Source: Flavihumibacter solisilvae
GTDB lineage: Bacteria; Bacteroidota; Bacteroidia; Chitinophagales; Chitinophagaceae
Direction of reading: 5' to 3'
DNA: 64,000 bases
Assembly: GCF_000814475.1 (NCBI RefSeq)
Contig: NZ_JSVC01000007.1
Coordinates: forward strand, 108,295-172,294
The translations under genes and the position numbers were made by a program. Positions 40,919-49,319 of this stretch are shown piece after piece (position 1 is the stretch's first letter; every line of letters begins with the position of its first letter). Under the pieces are notes generated by a model. The model was not told the DNA's origin. It searched no databases and worked only from the letters and a program-made list of their open reading frames with translations.

Positions 40919-41795
40919 AAATAAAAATTATATAGTGGAGGCGGATATTTTCACGTTATACGAATCAGATTTTTACCGGGTGATCGACTTTAAGTGCCGC
41001 TGCATGGATTGCAATACGTCGAAGCCGGAATACAGCGCATCATTCAGCATCAGCTTTGTGCGTAAGGGAAATTTCCTGTTCAATGTATTCAGGAATTCAC
41101 TCGATTCCTACAACGGTTGTATTCTGGTGACCAAGCCCGGCTTTGAACGGACCGTCACCCATGCCCATGAAGTGCCCGATGAATGCAGCATCATTGAATT
41201 CACTTCAGAATTTTATTCGCTTCTCCATGAACAATTCCCACGCAACATCTTCTTCCTTGATAATGACATTCACTCAACCCTGATCAAGGCCGGACCCGAA
41301 TTGGAACTGTTGCATCATGAAGTAATGACAAACGCCCTTTCAGGTACTGCCCAGCGTCTCGACATGGATAATCTTGTTCTCGATATAGCAGATGCGGTTC
41401 TGCACAATATCATTCCATACAGGCGTGAAAAGCACATCACAGAAAACCTGAAAAAATTTCACCTGGTTACTATCGAACGGGCAAAAGAATACATGACAGA
41501 TAATTTTGTGCGCGATATTTCGCTTATGGAACTCGCAACTTTCTGCCATGTGAGTCCTTTCCATTTCAGCAGGATCTTTAAATCATTTACCGGCTTGCCA
41601 CCATTTAAATTCCTGGTGTCTATCCGGTTGAAGCATGCAGAGTTGTTGCTGAAGAACACCAGGCTTCCAGTTTCTGATGTCGCGTTTTTATCAGGTTTCA
41701 ACAGCATTGAACATTTCACTGTATCCTTTACTTCAAAGTATTCTATCCCGCCTGCGAGGTACCGCGATCCGTCGCTCCGGCGATCCGTGAAATAG
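40905..41795 (+). CDS. AraC-family regulator with N-terminal Cys cluster
   Basis: A 296-residue regulator. The C-terminal AraC domain (about 190-290) has two helix-turn-helices: SLMELATFCHVSPFHFSRIF and LPVSDVAFLSGFNSIEHFTV. The N-terminal part (about 15-130) looks like a cupin-type sensor and carries C31, C33 and C36 (FKCRCMDCNTS), a possible metal or redox site, with THAHE near residue 83. The gene overlaps the unknown 121-residue gene, and a DinB-fold gene follows 56 bases later, a likely target (inference). Confidence 0.9.
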   Translation: MLKCENKNYIVEADIFTLYESDFYRVIDFKCRCMDCNTSKPEYSASFSISFVRKGNFLFNVFRNSLDSYNGCILVTKPGFERTVTHAHEVPDECSIIEFTSEFYSLLHEQFPRNIFFLDNDIHSTLIKAGPELELLHHEVMTNALSGTAQRLDMDNLVLDIADAVLHNIIPYRREKHITENLKKFHLVTIERAKEYMTDNFVRDISLMELATFCHVSPFHFSRIFKSFTGLPPFKFLVSIRLKHAELLLKNTRLPVSDVAFLSGFNSIEHFTVSFTSKYSIPPARYRDPSLRRSVK

Positions 41796-41851
41796 CAAGA
41801 TTCCTAAAGTCTTTCGCAACTGCAGCCGCTAGTTTTACCGGAAACAGTTTT

Positions 41852-42259
41852 ATGAAAAAGATACTATTGGAAACCCTTGCAAATTCAAGGGCCTACACAC
41901 TTGCAGTTGCAGCTGCAATGCCTGCGGACAAATATGATTTCAAACCTAACGATGCGGTCTGGAACTTTGGCGAACAGCTGGATCATATTGCATATGGCAT
42001 TCGCTGGTGGCAGGATAACTTTATCAGCGGCCGGAAAACGGAATGGGCTCCGCCTAAAGCAGAAGTTGACAGGGAGAAAGTGATCGGGCATCTGACAAAA
42101 GCATATGCTGATCTTGAAAAGTTGATCCGGGATGAAAATGTTAATAATGATGTTGTGAAAGGATTTTATGCCACTAACGATCACATTACACACCACCGCG
42201 GACAGGCAGTTACCTACCTGCGCTGCCAGGGCATTGCGGCACCTGAGTATGTATTTTAA
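41852..42259 (+). CDS. Small DinB-fold protein
   Basis: A 135-residue DinB/YfiT-type four-helix protein. The candidate metal ligands are H in QLDHIAYG (near residue 45) and two in DHITHHRGQ (near residue 115). It is the second DinB-fold protein in the window; the other (32808-33413) also adjoins a regulator gene. A candidate -7 box (TAGTTTTA) lies 19 bases upstream of the start. Function unknown; other members are thiol-dependent transferases. Confidence 0.85.
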   Translation: MKKILLETLANSRAYTLAVAAAMPADKYDFKPNDAVWNFGEQLDHIAYGIRWWQDNFISGRKTEWAPPKAEVDREKVIGHLTKAYADLEKLIRDENVNNDVVKGFYATNDHITHHRGQAVTYLRCQGIAAPEYVF

Positions 42260-42316
42260 TCCATCTAAAAATTTTATATTTAGTAACACTATTTCCTTCC
42301 CTCCAAACAAACTCAT

Positions 42317-45300
42317 ATGCGCAAATTGTTGCCGGTAATAGCTGTTACCTTAAGTTGTTCCTGTTATGCCCAGGTAGATGCCAGCCTGTTCAGATTTCCA
42401 GACATTTCCGGTTCTCAGATCGCTTTCGTTTACGGGGGCGATATCTGGATAGCGCCGAAGGAGGGTGGAACTGCAAACAGGCTGACATCTTCCGCAGGGG
42501 AAGAATCATGGCCACGCTTTTCACCGGACGGCAAAACTATCGCCTACAGCGCAGGATATAATGGTAACATTGATGTGTACACGATGCCGGTAACCGGCGG
42601 CATTCCCCTCCGAGTTACATATAATTCCATGCCCGACCGTATGGTAGAGTGGTATCCGGATGGAAAAAACATCCTGTTTGCTTCTGGCAGGGAAGAAGGG
42701 ACAAACCGGGCAAGCCAGTTTTTCAGGGTTTCGAAAACGGGTGGGCTCCCCGAGCGATTACCCCTTCCTTACGGTGAACTGGCAAGCTTTGCGCCTGACG
42801 GTAATAACATGGCCTATGTTACCCGCATCACCGAAAATTACCCGTTCAAGCGTTATCATGGCGGTTTCGCTTCTGATATCCTCGTCTATAATATCTCCCG
42901 GAATCAGGTTGAGAACATCACCAAAAATCCGGTGACTGACGGAAAGCCTGCATGGATCGGTAATAAGATCTTTTACGTTTCTGACGCGGGCACAAATCAA
43001 CGGAGAAATGTATGGGTGTATGAAACCAATACCAAAAACCTGAAGCAGGTTACCAGTATTGAAAAGGATGACGTCAATTACCTTGCCGCAGGCAACGATG
43101 AGCTCATTTATGAAGCCGGCGGTAGATTATACCTTTTGAATGCCGGTGATTACAAATCGAAGGAGATTAAGATCAATGTCATGAATGACCAGTCCACCCT
43201 CATGCCCAAAACTGTGAATGTGAGCCGGAATATCCAGGCATTCGATCTTTCACCCGATGGCAAACGTGCCGTGATAGGCGCAAGGGGCGAATTGTTCAGT
43301 GTTCCTGCAGAGCAGGGATATATTCTCAACCTTACCAATTCGAGCGGTGCTTTTGACCGAAATCCATCCTGGTCGCCTAATGGTAAACAGATCGCATACT
43401 GGTCAGATGCCTCAGGCGAATACGAGATCTGGATCAGGGACGCCAGCCAATCTGCTGGCGGTAAGAAACTCACATCTTTCGGGAAAGGTTTCGGATTCCG
43501 GTTGTTCTGGTCGCCAGACAGTAAAAAGATCGCCTTTATCGATCACAAACAATCCATCCATGTAATGACGGTTGCTACCGGCGCACTTGATGAAATCGAT
43601 CGCACAAAGAAACAGTCATATTCTTCGTTGAATGGATTCGAGGTCGCATGGTCGCCCGACAGTAAATGGCTGGCCTACTCCAAAAGCCTCGATAATGGCA
43701 ACGAAGCCCTGTACCTGTATAACCTCGAAACAAAAAAACTCGCCCAGGCTACATCCGGTTATTACAACGATGTTAACCCGGTATTCGACCCCAGGGGGAA
43801 ATATTTATATTTTCTAACGGACCGCAATTTTTCCCCTTCCTATAGCAGCCTGGATGCTTCCTGGATCTATGCCAACAGCACACAAATTGCTGTAGTGGCA
43901 CTAGATCCTGCAACCAGGCAATTGCTGCAGCCAAAGAACGATGAAGTGAAGATGGAAGACAAACCGGAGAAAAAGGACAGTTCCGCCACCTCAGGTGCAG
44001 CACCGGGTTCCGCTACAGCTTCAAAACCAGGGGAGAAAAAGCCCGAGGACAAACCAAAGCCTGCATCGCCCGAATCGAAAATCGTGACAGAAGATCTCGA
44101 AACGCGGATAGAAATCCTTCCTGTCATTGCCGGAAATATTTCACGCATTGTTCCGATCGAAGGAAAGCTCATCTTTCAGCGCTTTCCTAATACCGGTGCA
44201 GTTCCCGGCAGTTCCACACTGTTCTTTTTCGATCTTGATAAAAGGGAAGAGAAGACAATCCTGGCCGGGGTCAATGATTTTACAATTTCCTCTGACGGCA
44301 AGTCAATCCTGGTAAGGGATGGCCAGGGTTTCGCGATCATTTCACCGAATCCCGAACAAAAAATTAACAAGCGGCTTCCGACCAGTGACATGGAAATGGT
44401 GCTTGTTCCGCAGGAAGAATGGAAACAGATTTTCAATGATACCTGGCGGCGTTACCGTGATCTGTTTTATGACCCGAATATGCATAAAGTAAACTGGAAC
44501 CAGCAACGCGAACATTATGGCAGCATGATCGACGGTGCCCTCACCCGTTGGGATGTGAACAACATACTCGTGCAGTTGATCTCCGAACTGAGTGCCGGCC
44601 ATACCTATGCTGGCGGAGGTGACATGGAGCAGTCGCCCGTGAGGGAAGACGGGTTTCTCGGGATTGATTGGGAAGTGGCAGATAAAGGGTACCGGATCAA
44701 AAAAATCATTCGCCCGGCAAAGTGGGATAATGAAGTCCGATCGCCTTTCGATAAACCGGGAATCAGTGTAAAAGAAGGTGATTTCATCCTGTCGGTTAAT
44801 GGTCGTCCGCTCGATACCAACATTGACCCGTATGCGTACTTTGAAGGACTGCCAGGTAAAACCGTCACATTAAAAATCAACAGTAAAAACTCGTCCGAAG
44901 GAGCAAAAGATATCGTGATCACCACCCTGAATCCTGCACAGGAAAGACGGTTACGTCACCTCGCCTGGATCGAGCAGAACAGGAAAAAAGTGGATGAGTT
45001 ATCCGGCGGCCAGCTTGGATATATGTACATGCCGAATACCGGAGTACTCGGTCAAACTGAACTGTTGCGGCAGTTTTACGCACAAATCGATAAAAAAGGA
45101 TTCGTCATAGACGAACGCTTCAATGCCGGCGGGCAACTTGCCGACAGGTTCATTGAGATGCTGAACAGGCCGGTATTATACAATATTGCATGGCGAGATG
45201 CTGATGTCACGGTATGGCCTTTCCGCGCTAATGATGGTCCAAAGGTTATGCTCATCAATGGCTGGGCCGGATCTGGCGGTGACGCGTTTCCCTGGGCATT

Positions 45301-45637
45301 CCAGCAACTTAACCTCGGCCCGATCATCGGCGAAAGAACACTGGGCATCCTCGTTGGCCCCGCCACAGGTCACAACCTCATAGATGGTGGATTTATTACC
45401 GTTCCTGATGCGCGACTCTATGGCAACACTGGCAAGTGGTTTGCCGAAGGCTATGGCATCAAACCCGATTTCGAAGTGTGGGACGATCCTTCCGAACTGG
45501 TAAAAGGAAACGATCCGCAACTCATCAGGGGCGTTGAAGAGGCACTGCGGCTCGTTAAGGAAAAACCCAGGAAATTGTACCCGCGTCCGCCATTCGAAGA
45601 CCGGACTTCTGATGGTCTTAAAAAAGCTGCCTTCTGA
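42317..45637 (+). CDS. Tricorn-like S41 peptidase, exported
   Basis: A 1106-residue protein with a signal peptide (residues 1-19, ending SCYAQ). Residues about 25-510 are WD40-like beta-propeller repeats (PD40 blades such as FSPDGKTIAYS, WSPNGKQIAYWS, WSPDSKKIAFID). A proline/lysine-rich linker (about 545-590) leads to the C1 domain, a PDZ domain (near 775-860) and an S41 catalytic domain with S986 in GWAGSGGDAFPW. Tricorn homologs degrade peptides of 6-12 residues made by larger proteases. Here the protein is exported, so it would act in the periplasm or outside. Its stop overlaps the pcm start by one base (TGATG), making an apparent operon with a repair methyltransferase. Confidence 0.93.
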   Translation: MRKLLPVIAVTLSCSCYAQVDASLFRFPDISGSQIAFVYGGDIWIAPKEGGTANRLTSSAGEESWPRFSPDGKTIAYSAGYNGNIDVYTMPVTGGIPLRVTYNSMPDRMVEWYPDGKNILFASGREEGTNRASQFFRVSKTGGLPERLPLPYGELASFAPDGNNMAYVTRITENYPFKRYHGGFASDILVYNISRNQVENITKNPVTDGKPAWIGNKIFYVSDAGTNQRRNVWVYETNTKNLKQVTSIEKDDVNYLAAGNDELIYEAGGRLYLLNAGDYKSKEIKINVMNDQSTLMPKTVNVSRNIQAFDLSPDGKRAVIGARGELFSVPAEQGYILNLTNSSGAFDRNPSWSPNGKQIAYWSDASGEYEIWIRDASQSAGGKKLTSFGKGFGFRLFWSPDSKKIAFIDHKQSIHVMTVATGALDEIDRTKKQSYSSLNGFEVAWSPDSKWLAYSKSLDNGNEALYLYNLETKKLAQATSGYYNDVNPVFDPRGKYLYFLTDRNFSPSYSSLDASWIYANSTQIAVVALDPATRQLLQPKNDEVKMEDKPEKKDSSATSGAAPGSATASKPGEKKPEDKPKPASPESKIVTEDLETRIEILPVIAGNISRIVPIEGKLIFQRFPNTGAVPGSSTLFFFDLDKREEKTILAGVNDFTISSDGKSILVRDGQGFAIISPNPEQKINKRLPTSDMEMVLVPQEEWKQIFNDTWRRYRDLFYDPNMHKVNWNQQREHYGSMIDGALTRWDVNNILVQLISELSAGHTYAGGGDMEQSPVREDGFLGIDWEVADKGYRIKKIIRPAKWDNEVRSPFDKPGISVKEGDFILSVNGRPLDTNIDPYAYFEGLPGKTVTLKINSKNSSEGAKDIVITTLNPAQERRLRHLAWIEQNRKKVDELSGGQLGYMYMPNTGVLGQTELLRQFYAQIDKKGFVIDERFNAGGQLADRFIEMLNRPVLYNIAWRDADVTVWPFRANDGPKVMLINGWAGSGGDAFPWAFQQLNLGPIIGERTLGILVGPATGHNLIDGGFITVPDARLYGNTGKWFAEGYGIKPDFEVWDDPSELVKGNDPQLIRGVEEALRLVKEKPRKLYPRPPFEDRTSDGLKKAAF

Positions 45638-46347
45638 TGCGAACTATCCTGCTGTTGATATTACTTGCATTGGATATTTTCCCCCGCGGTCTACACCGCG
45701 GGGGAGACCAGGAAGGGCAGTACACGACCCTCCGCAACGCCATGGTTGAGCAGCAGATAGTTGAAAGGGGAGTTAAGGATCCCGCCACACTCCATGCTAT
45801 GCGCAAAGTACAACGCCACCTCTTTGTACCGCAGGACCAGGTCAGGAATGCATATGAAGACCGGCCGCTTCCTATCGGTTTTGGGCAAACGATCTCGCAG
45901 CCATACATCGTTGCGTTGATGACGGAAACGATCCGGCCGGCAAAAGGGCAGAAGGTGTTGGAGGTCGGCACAGGTTCAGGTTACCAGGCTGCAGTGCTTG
46001 CGGAGATCGTTAAAGAAGTATACACTATTGAGATCGTTGATACACTTGCCCAACAGGCTACACGCCGGTTGAGGGCAAATAAGTATAACAATGTAGTTGT
46101 AAAAAGCGGTGACGGTTATTATGGATGGAAGGAACATGCGCCATTTGATGCCATCGTTGTCACCGCAGCAGCAGAACATATTCCTCCTCCGCTCATCGAA
46201 CAACTAAAGGATGGAGGTCGCATGATCATTCCCGTGGGCTCACCGTTTATGGTTCAGCAACTGATGCTTGTTGAAAAGATCAAAGGAAGAACCCGGACAA
46301 GCTCGTTGCTGCCTGTTCGATTCGTTCCCTTCAAGCGAAACCCATGA
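45637..46347 (+). CDS. pcm: Protein-L-isoaspartate O-methyltransferase with signal peptide
   Basis: A 236-residue enzyme. The methyltransferase motifs are clear: PLPIGFGQTISQP (near residue 76), the SAM loop VLEVGTGSGYQ (near 105) and IVVTAAAEHIPPPL. Pcm repairs isoaspartate in aged proteins. An N-terminal hydrophobic stretch (LLLILLALDIF, residues 4-14) suggests export, unusual because SAM is cytoplasmic; exported Pcm variants are known in some bacteria. A 10-base-pair GC hairpin (45681-45704) lies within codons 15-23, directly after the hydrophobic segment. The gene overlaps the tricorn-like gene by one base and the next gene by four. Confidence 0.9.
   Translation: MRTILLLILLALDIFPRGLHRGGDQEGQYTTLRNAMVEQQIVERGVKDPATLHAMRKVQRHLFVPQDQVRNAYEDRPLPIGFGQTISQPYIVALMTETIRPAKGQKVLEVGTGSGYQAAVLAEIVKEVYTIEIVDTLAQQATRRLRANKYNNVVVKSGDGYYGWKEHAPFDAIVVTAAAEHIPPPLIEQLKDGGRMIIPVGSPFMVQQLMLVEKIKGRTRTSSLLPVRFVPFKRNP
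45681..45704 (+). repeat. pcm: GC-rich perfect inverted repeat inside pcm
   Basis: CCCCCGCGGT (45681-45690) and ACCGCGGGGG (45695-45704) form a perfect 10-base-pair stem with a four-base loop (CTAC), inside the pcm reading frame near its start. It encodes part of FPRGLHRGG. Such a strong stem near a start is unusual and may affect translation or may be a small inserted palindrome. Confidence 0.8.
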
Positions 46348-48740
46348 GCAACGCGCGGACTATAGCGGCCGTTGTGTTGATCTCCCTTTCAATAATCGAT
46401 TACCAGGTTGCTATTGTTCAGCTGTTCTCCCTGTTGCAATGGTATCACTACGCCAGCCTTGTTATTTCAGTGGCACTACTTGGCTTTGGTGCAGCAGGTA
46501 CGGTGCTGTCGCTTCGCCGGGAATGGCTGATGCAACGTTTCAGCCGGGTTATACCATTCTGCATGATCGCCAGTGGATGGTGTATGATGCTTGCCATCTT
46601 CCTCGGCAATGCATTGTTTGCACGCTTCGATTCTTACCTGCTGTTCGTGGAGTCGAAACAGTGGTTCGCATTATTGCTGCATTACTGTTTATTCCTGCTG
46701 CCATTTTTTTTTGGTGCCCTCGCACTTGGTATGATCTTTCTTTCCGCTATCAGTAAGATTGGAAAAATCTACTTCGCAAATCTTGCCGGATCCGCTGCCG
46801 GCGCAATTCTTGCCGTACCTGTTTCCTGGTGGCTTGCACCTGCCTCGTTACCGGCCTTCGCTGCACTGTTCGCTGTAGTCGCAGCCATTTGTGTTATGCC
46901 TGTCGCTGCAAGATGGTTACAGGTTTCCGCAATAGTTTCGTTACTGGTATGTTTTGCAGGTATTTTCTTCCCTCTCAGACTCAACTATTCAACCTATAAA
47001 AGTTTAAGTAAAACCCTGACGCTGCCAGGATCGAAAGTGGTTTTGGAAGAACGCGGCCCTTTTGGTTATGTTCATGTGGTAAAGTCTGGTGCCCTTCGGT
47101 ACGCACCGGCACTGAGTCTCAGTTACCAGGGAGAGGTGCCGGTCAACAACGTCGTATTCAATAATGCAGACTGGTTCGGTCCGCTTGCATCCTGGCATCC
47201 GGGTGATTCCATGCACCTCCTCGATTATAGCACGATGGCACTGCCCTATGCCATTTCAAAAAGGGAGAAAGTCCTGGTATTGCAGGCAGAAACAGGTCTG
47301 CAGGTTGCTCATGCCCTCGCTAAAGGCGCGACAAAAATTGATGCCGTCGAATCCAATGTGCAAATAACCAGCCTGCTTAATCATGAGCTGCTGCAGCAAG
47401 CTGATTCGCTATTCCTGCGGAAACCCGTTCAGCTCATCACTAAACATCCACGCGTTTACATCGCCCAAAGCAAAGAAAGTTATGACCTGGTCCAATTGCC
47501 TGCACTAGGCGCATTCGGTGGCGCTGCAGGCATCTTTGCTATGAAAGAAGAATTCACATACACCCGTGATGCCTTTTCAAGTATGATCAACCTGCTAAGT
47601 GATGATGGAGTTATTTGTGCAACGGCATGGATGGACTATCCCTACCGCAACGGGTTGAAACTTGCAGCGACACTTTACGAAAGTGCGATTGCCTCAGGTA
47701 GTGAATCGCCACATAATCACATCATTGCAATCCGCAACTGGGGTACTATAACATTCCTGCTTAAACGAAACCCGTTTACGGTTCCTGAATATATCGCTAC
47801 GCGGTTGTTCTGTGATAAAATGGGATTCGATCCTGTCCTTCTTCCCGGCATATCCGCAGATGTACGCATGTTTTATAACAGGCTTCCTGACGCCGGTTTC
47901 CTGCAGAATATCGACCGGATCTTCAGCGGACATGCAGCGCAACTATACCGCGATTACGACTTCAATATCAAACCAGCCACCGATGACCAGCCATTCTTTT
48001 CGCAATTCATGAAGTGGAGCAGTCTGCCCCGGCTCAACAAAATTTTCGGCAGTCAGTCCATTCCCTTTCTTGAGCTCGGCTGGCTCGTCGCAGTGATCAA
48101 TTGTGTGCAACTGGTCATCTTCGCTTTCATATTGATCCTGCTACCACTATATGGTTTAAAAGGCGGAGCGGCGAAGTGGTGGGTATTCTTTTATTTCGGT
48201 GCCCTCGGAACAGGTTATATGCTGATCGAGATCATGTTCATTCAGCAGTTCATTCTTTTTACCGGCAATGCTGTGTACGCAAGTTCATTTGTACTTGCAG
48301 TTATGCTTTTGTCATCCGGCATCGGAAGCTATGTATCGTCAAAACTGCCCGCGACTCCGGCTACAATCCAAAAAGCGGCAGTGATTGTCATCGCATTTTT
48401 TACTGTTTACTTTTTCATTTTCAATTCTTCTGTAAACAGCTTGTCCCGCCTGCCGGAATGGGGCAGAACGGGATTGCTGTTATTGTGCCTGGCGTTACCC
48501 GGCTTTTTTATGGGTATGCCATTTCCCTTAGGATTGAGGTTCCTGGATGCAGCTTCCCCACAGCATATTCCCTGGGCCTGGGGTATTAACAGCTGCATGT
48601 CGGTAGTGAGTGCCGCCATGGCTTCCCTGGTTTCAGCAGGCGCCGGCTTTTCAGCACTCCTTATCATCGCCTCCCTCGCTTATTTCACTTGTTTAACAGT
48701 GATGTTTTTCTATCAGCGAAAGCATCGTCCGGAACAGTAA
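46344..48740 (+). CDS. Polytopic spermidine-synthase-like protein with degenerate active-site motifs
   Basis: A 798-residue membrane protein: about six helices in residues 1-215, a soluble Rossmann-like domain (about 240-560) and about seven helices in 600-790. The soluble part resembles spermidine synthase in layout (LSYQGEVPVNNVVF, HLLDYSTMALPYAI, VLVLQAETG, KIDAVESNVQI). The SAM loop normally GGGDG reads QAETG, and the motif carrying the catalytic aspartate reads DLVQLPAL. Aminopropyl transfer is therefore doubtful; it may be a binding or transport protein, or use another cofactor. It overlaps pcm by four bases (ATGA). Its last 56 bases overlap the convergent gene. Confidence 0.8.
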   Translation: MSNARTIAAVVLISLSIIDYQVAIVQLFSLLQWYHYASLVISVALLGFGAAGTVLSLRREWLMQRFSRVIPFCMIASGWCMMLAIFLGNALFARFDSYLLFVESKQWFALLLHYCLFLLPFFFGALALGMIFLSAISKIGKIYFANLAGSAAGAILAVPVSWWLAPASLPAFAALFAVVAAICVMPVAARWLQVSAIVSLLVCFAGIFFPLRLNYSTYKSLSKTLTLPGSKVVLEERGPFGYVHVVKSGALRYAPALSLSYQGEVPVNNVVFNNADWFGPLASWHPGDSMHLLDYSTMALPYAISKREKVLVLQAETGLQVAHALAKGATKIDAVESNVQITSLLNHELLQQADSLFLRKPVQLITKHPRVYIAQSKESYDLVQLPALGAFGGAAGIFAMKEEFTYTRDAFSSMINLLSDDGVICATAWMDYPYRNGLKLAATLYESAIASGSESPHNHIIAIRNWGTITFLLKRNPFTVPEYIATRLFCDKMGFDPVLLPGISADVRMFYNRLPDAGFLQNIDRIFSGHAAQLYRDYDFNIKPATDDQPFFSQFMKWSSLPRLNKIFGSQSIPFLELGWLVAVINCVQLVIFAFILILLPLYGLKGGAAKWWVFFYFGALGTGYMLIEIMFIQQFILFTGNAVYASSFVLAVMLLSSGIGSYVSSKLPATPATIQKAAVIVIAFFTVYFFIFNSSVNSLSRLPEWGRTGLLLLCLALPGFFMGMPFPLGLRFLDAASPQHIPWAWGINSCMSVVSAAMASLVSAGAGFSALLIIASLAYFTCLTVMFFYQRKHRPEQ

Positions 48741-49206
48741 CAGAAGCAGTGGATGCCTGGCTGGAATTGATACCTGCCAGCAGCATAGCCTTGTCCAGTT
48801 CGCCGGCCTTGTAATACAAAGAAAGCCTGGCTGACTTATTCGCATGTTGAACGGTCATGATATCTTTCATTTTGAAAGTCATTTCCGCCTCTTTTTGTGA
48901 GTCGCTGAAACTCCATTCTTTCAACGTGTTGTTCCTGCTGTCTTTCAGCAATACGGTCCGGCTGCTCCCGATCTTTCCACAATGACTGTAATAAATGCTG
49001 ACCTTGTCTTCCGCATTATATTTATCAAGATAAATGACCTTCGCAGGTGACTTCGTGGCCACGTACTGTTCAATCAGTTTCGTTCCATTGATGGAAATGG
49101 TAAAATGGTCGCTGCCCAGCCTGTACGAAAAAGACAGTAAAGCTGCAGAGCAGGCAAGAATTGCTACCGGGCGGAAGAAGCCGGATTGTTTGATGGTGCG
49201 TAACAT
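48685..49206 (-). CDS. Exported protein of unknown function
   Basis: I start the protein at 49206 (MLRTIKQSGFFRPVAILACS), where a signal peptide of about 30 residues begins, giving 173 residues; the frame extends upstream only through non-coding sequence. The mature part is beta-rich with short conserved-looking stretches (HFTISINGTKLIEQYV, VSIYYSHCGKIGSSRTVLL) and one cysteine pair unlikely. No family is recognised. The C-terminus overlaps the convergent spermidine-synthase-like gene by 56 bases. Confidence 0.65.
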   Translation of the reverse strand: MLRTIKQSGFFRPVAILACSAALLSFSYRLGSDHFTISINGTKLIEQYVATKSPAKVIYLDKYNAEDKVSIYYSHCGKIGSSRTVLLKDSRNNTLKEWSFSDSQKEAEMTFKMKDIMTVQHANKSARLSLYYKAGELDKAMLLAGINSSQASTASVTVPDDAFADRKTSLLNK

Positions 49207-49251
49207 AAAAATAGATTTTTGGTTATGGACTGGTACAAAGGGACTCAATCC

Positions 49252-49275
49252 CAAACGGATGGAATAATCCGTTTG
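49252..49275. repeat. Nine-base inverted repeat CAAACGGAT-N6-ATCCGTTTG
   Basis: CAAACGGAT (49252-49260) and ATCCGTTTG (49267-49275) form a perfect dyad with a six-base spacer, 46 bases upstream of the 49206 start and 45 bases after the pseudouridine synthase stop. No T run follows on the minus strand, so an operator or leader structure is as likely as a terminator. Confidence 0.6.
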
Positions 49276-49319
49276 ACCAAAGAATCATTTCGCTTGATGT
49301 TCTGCAGTTCTGTACTGTA

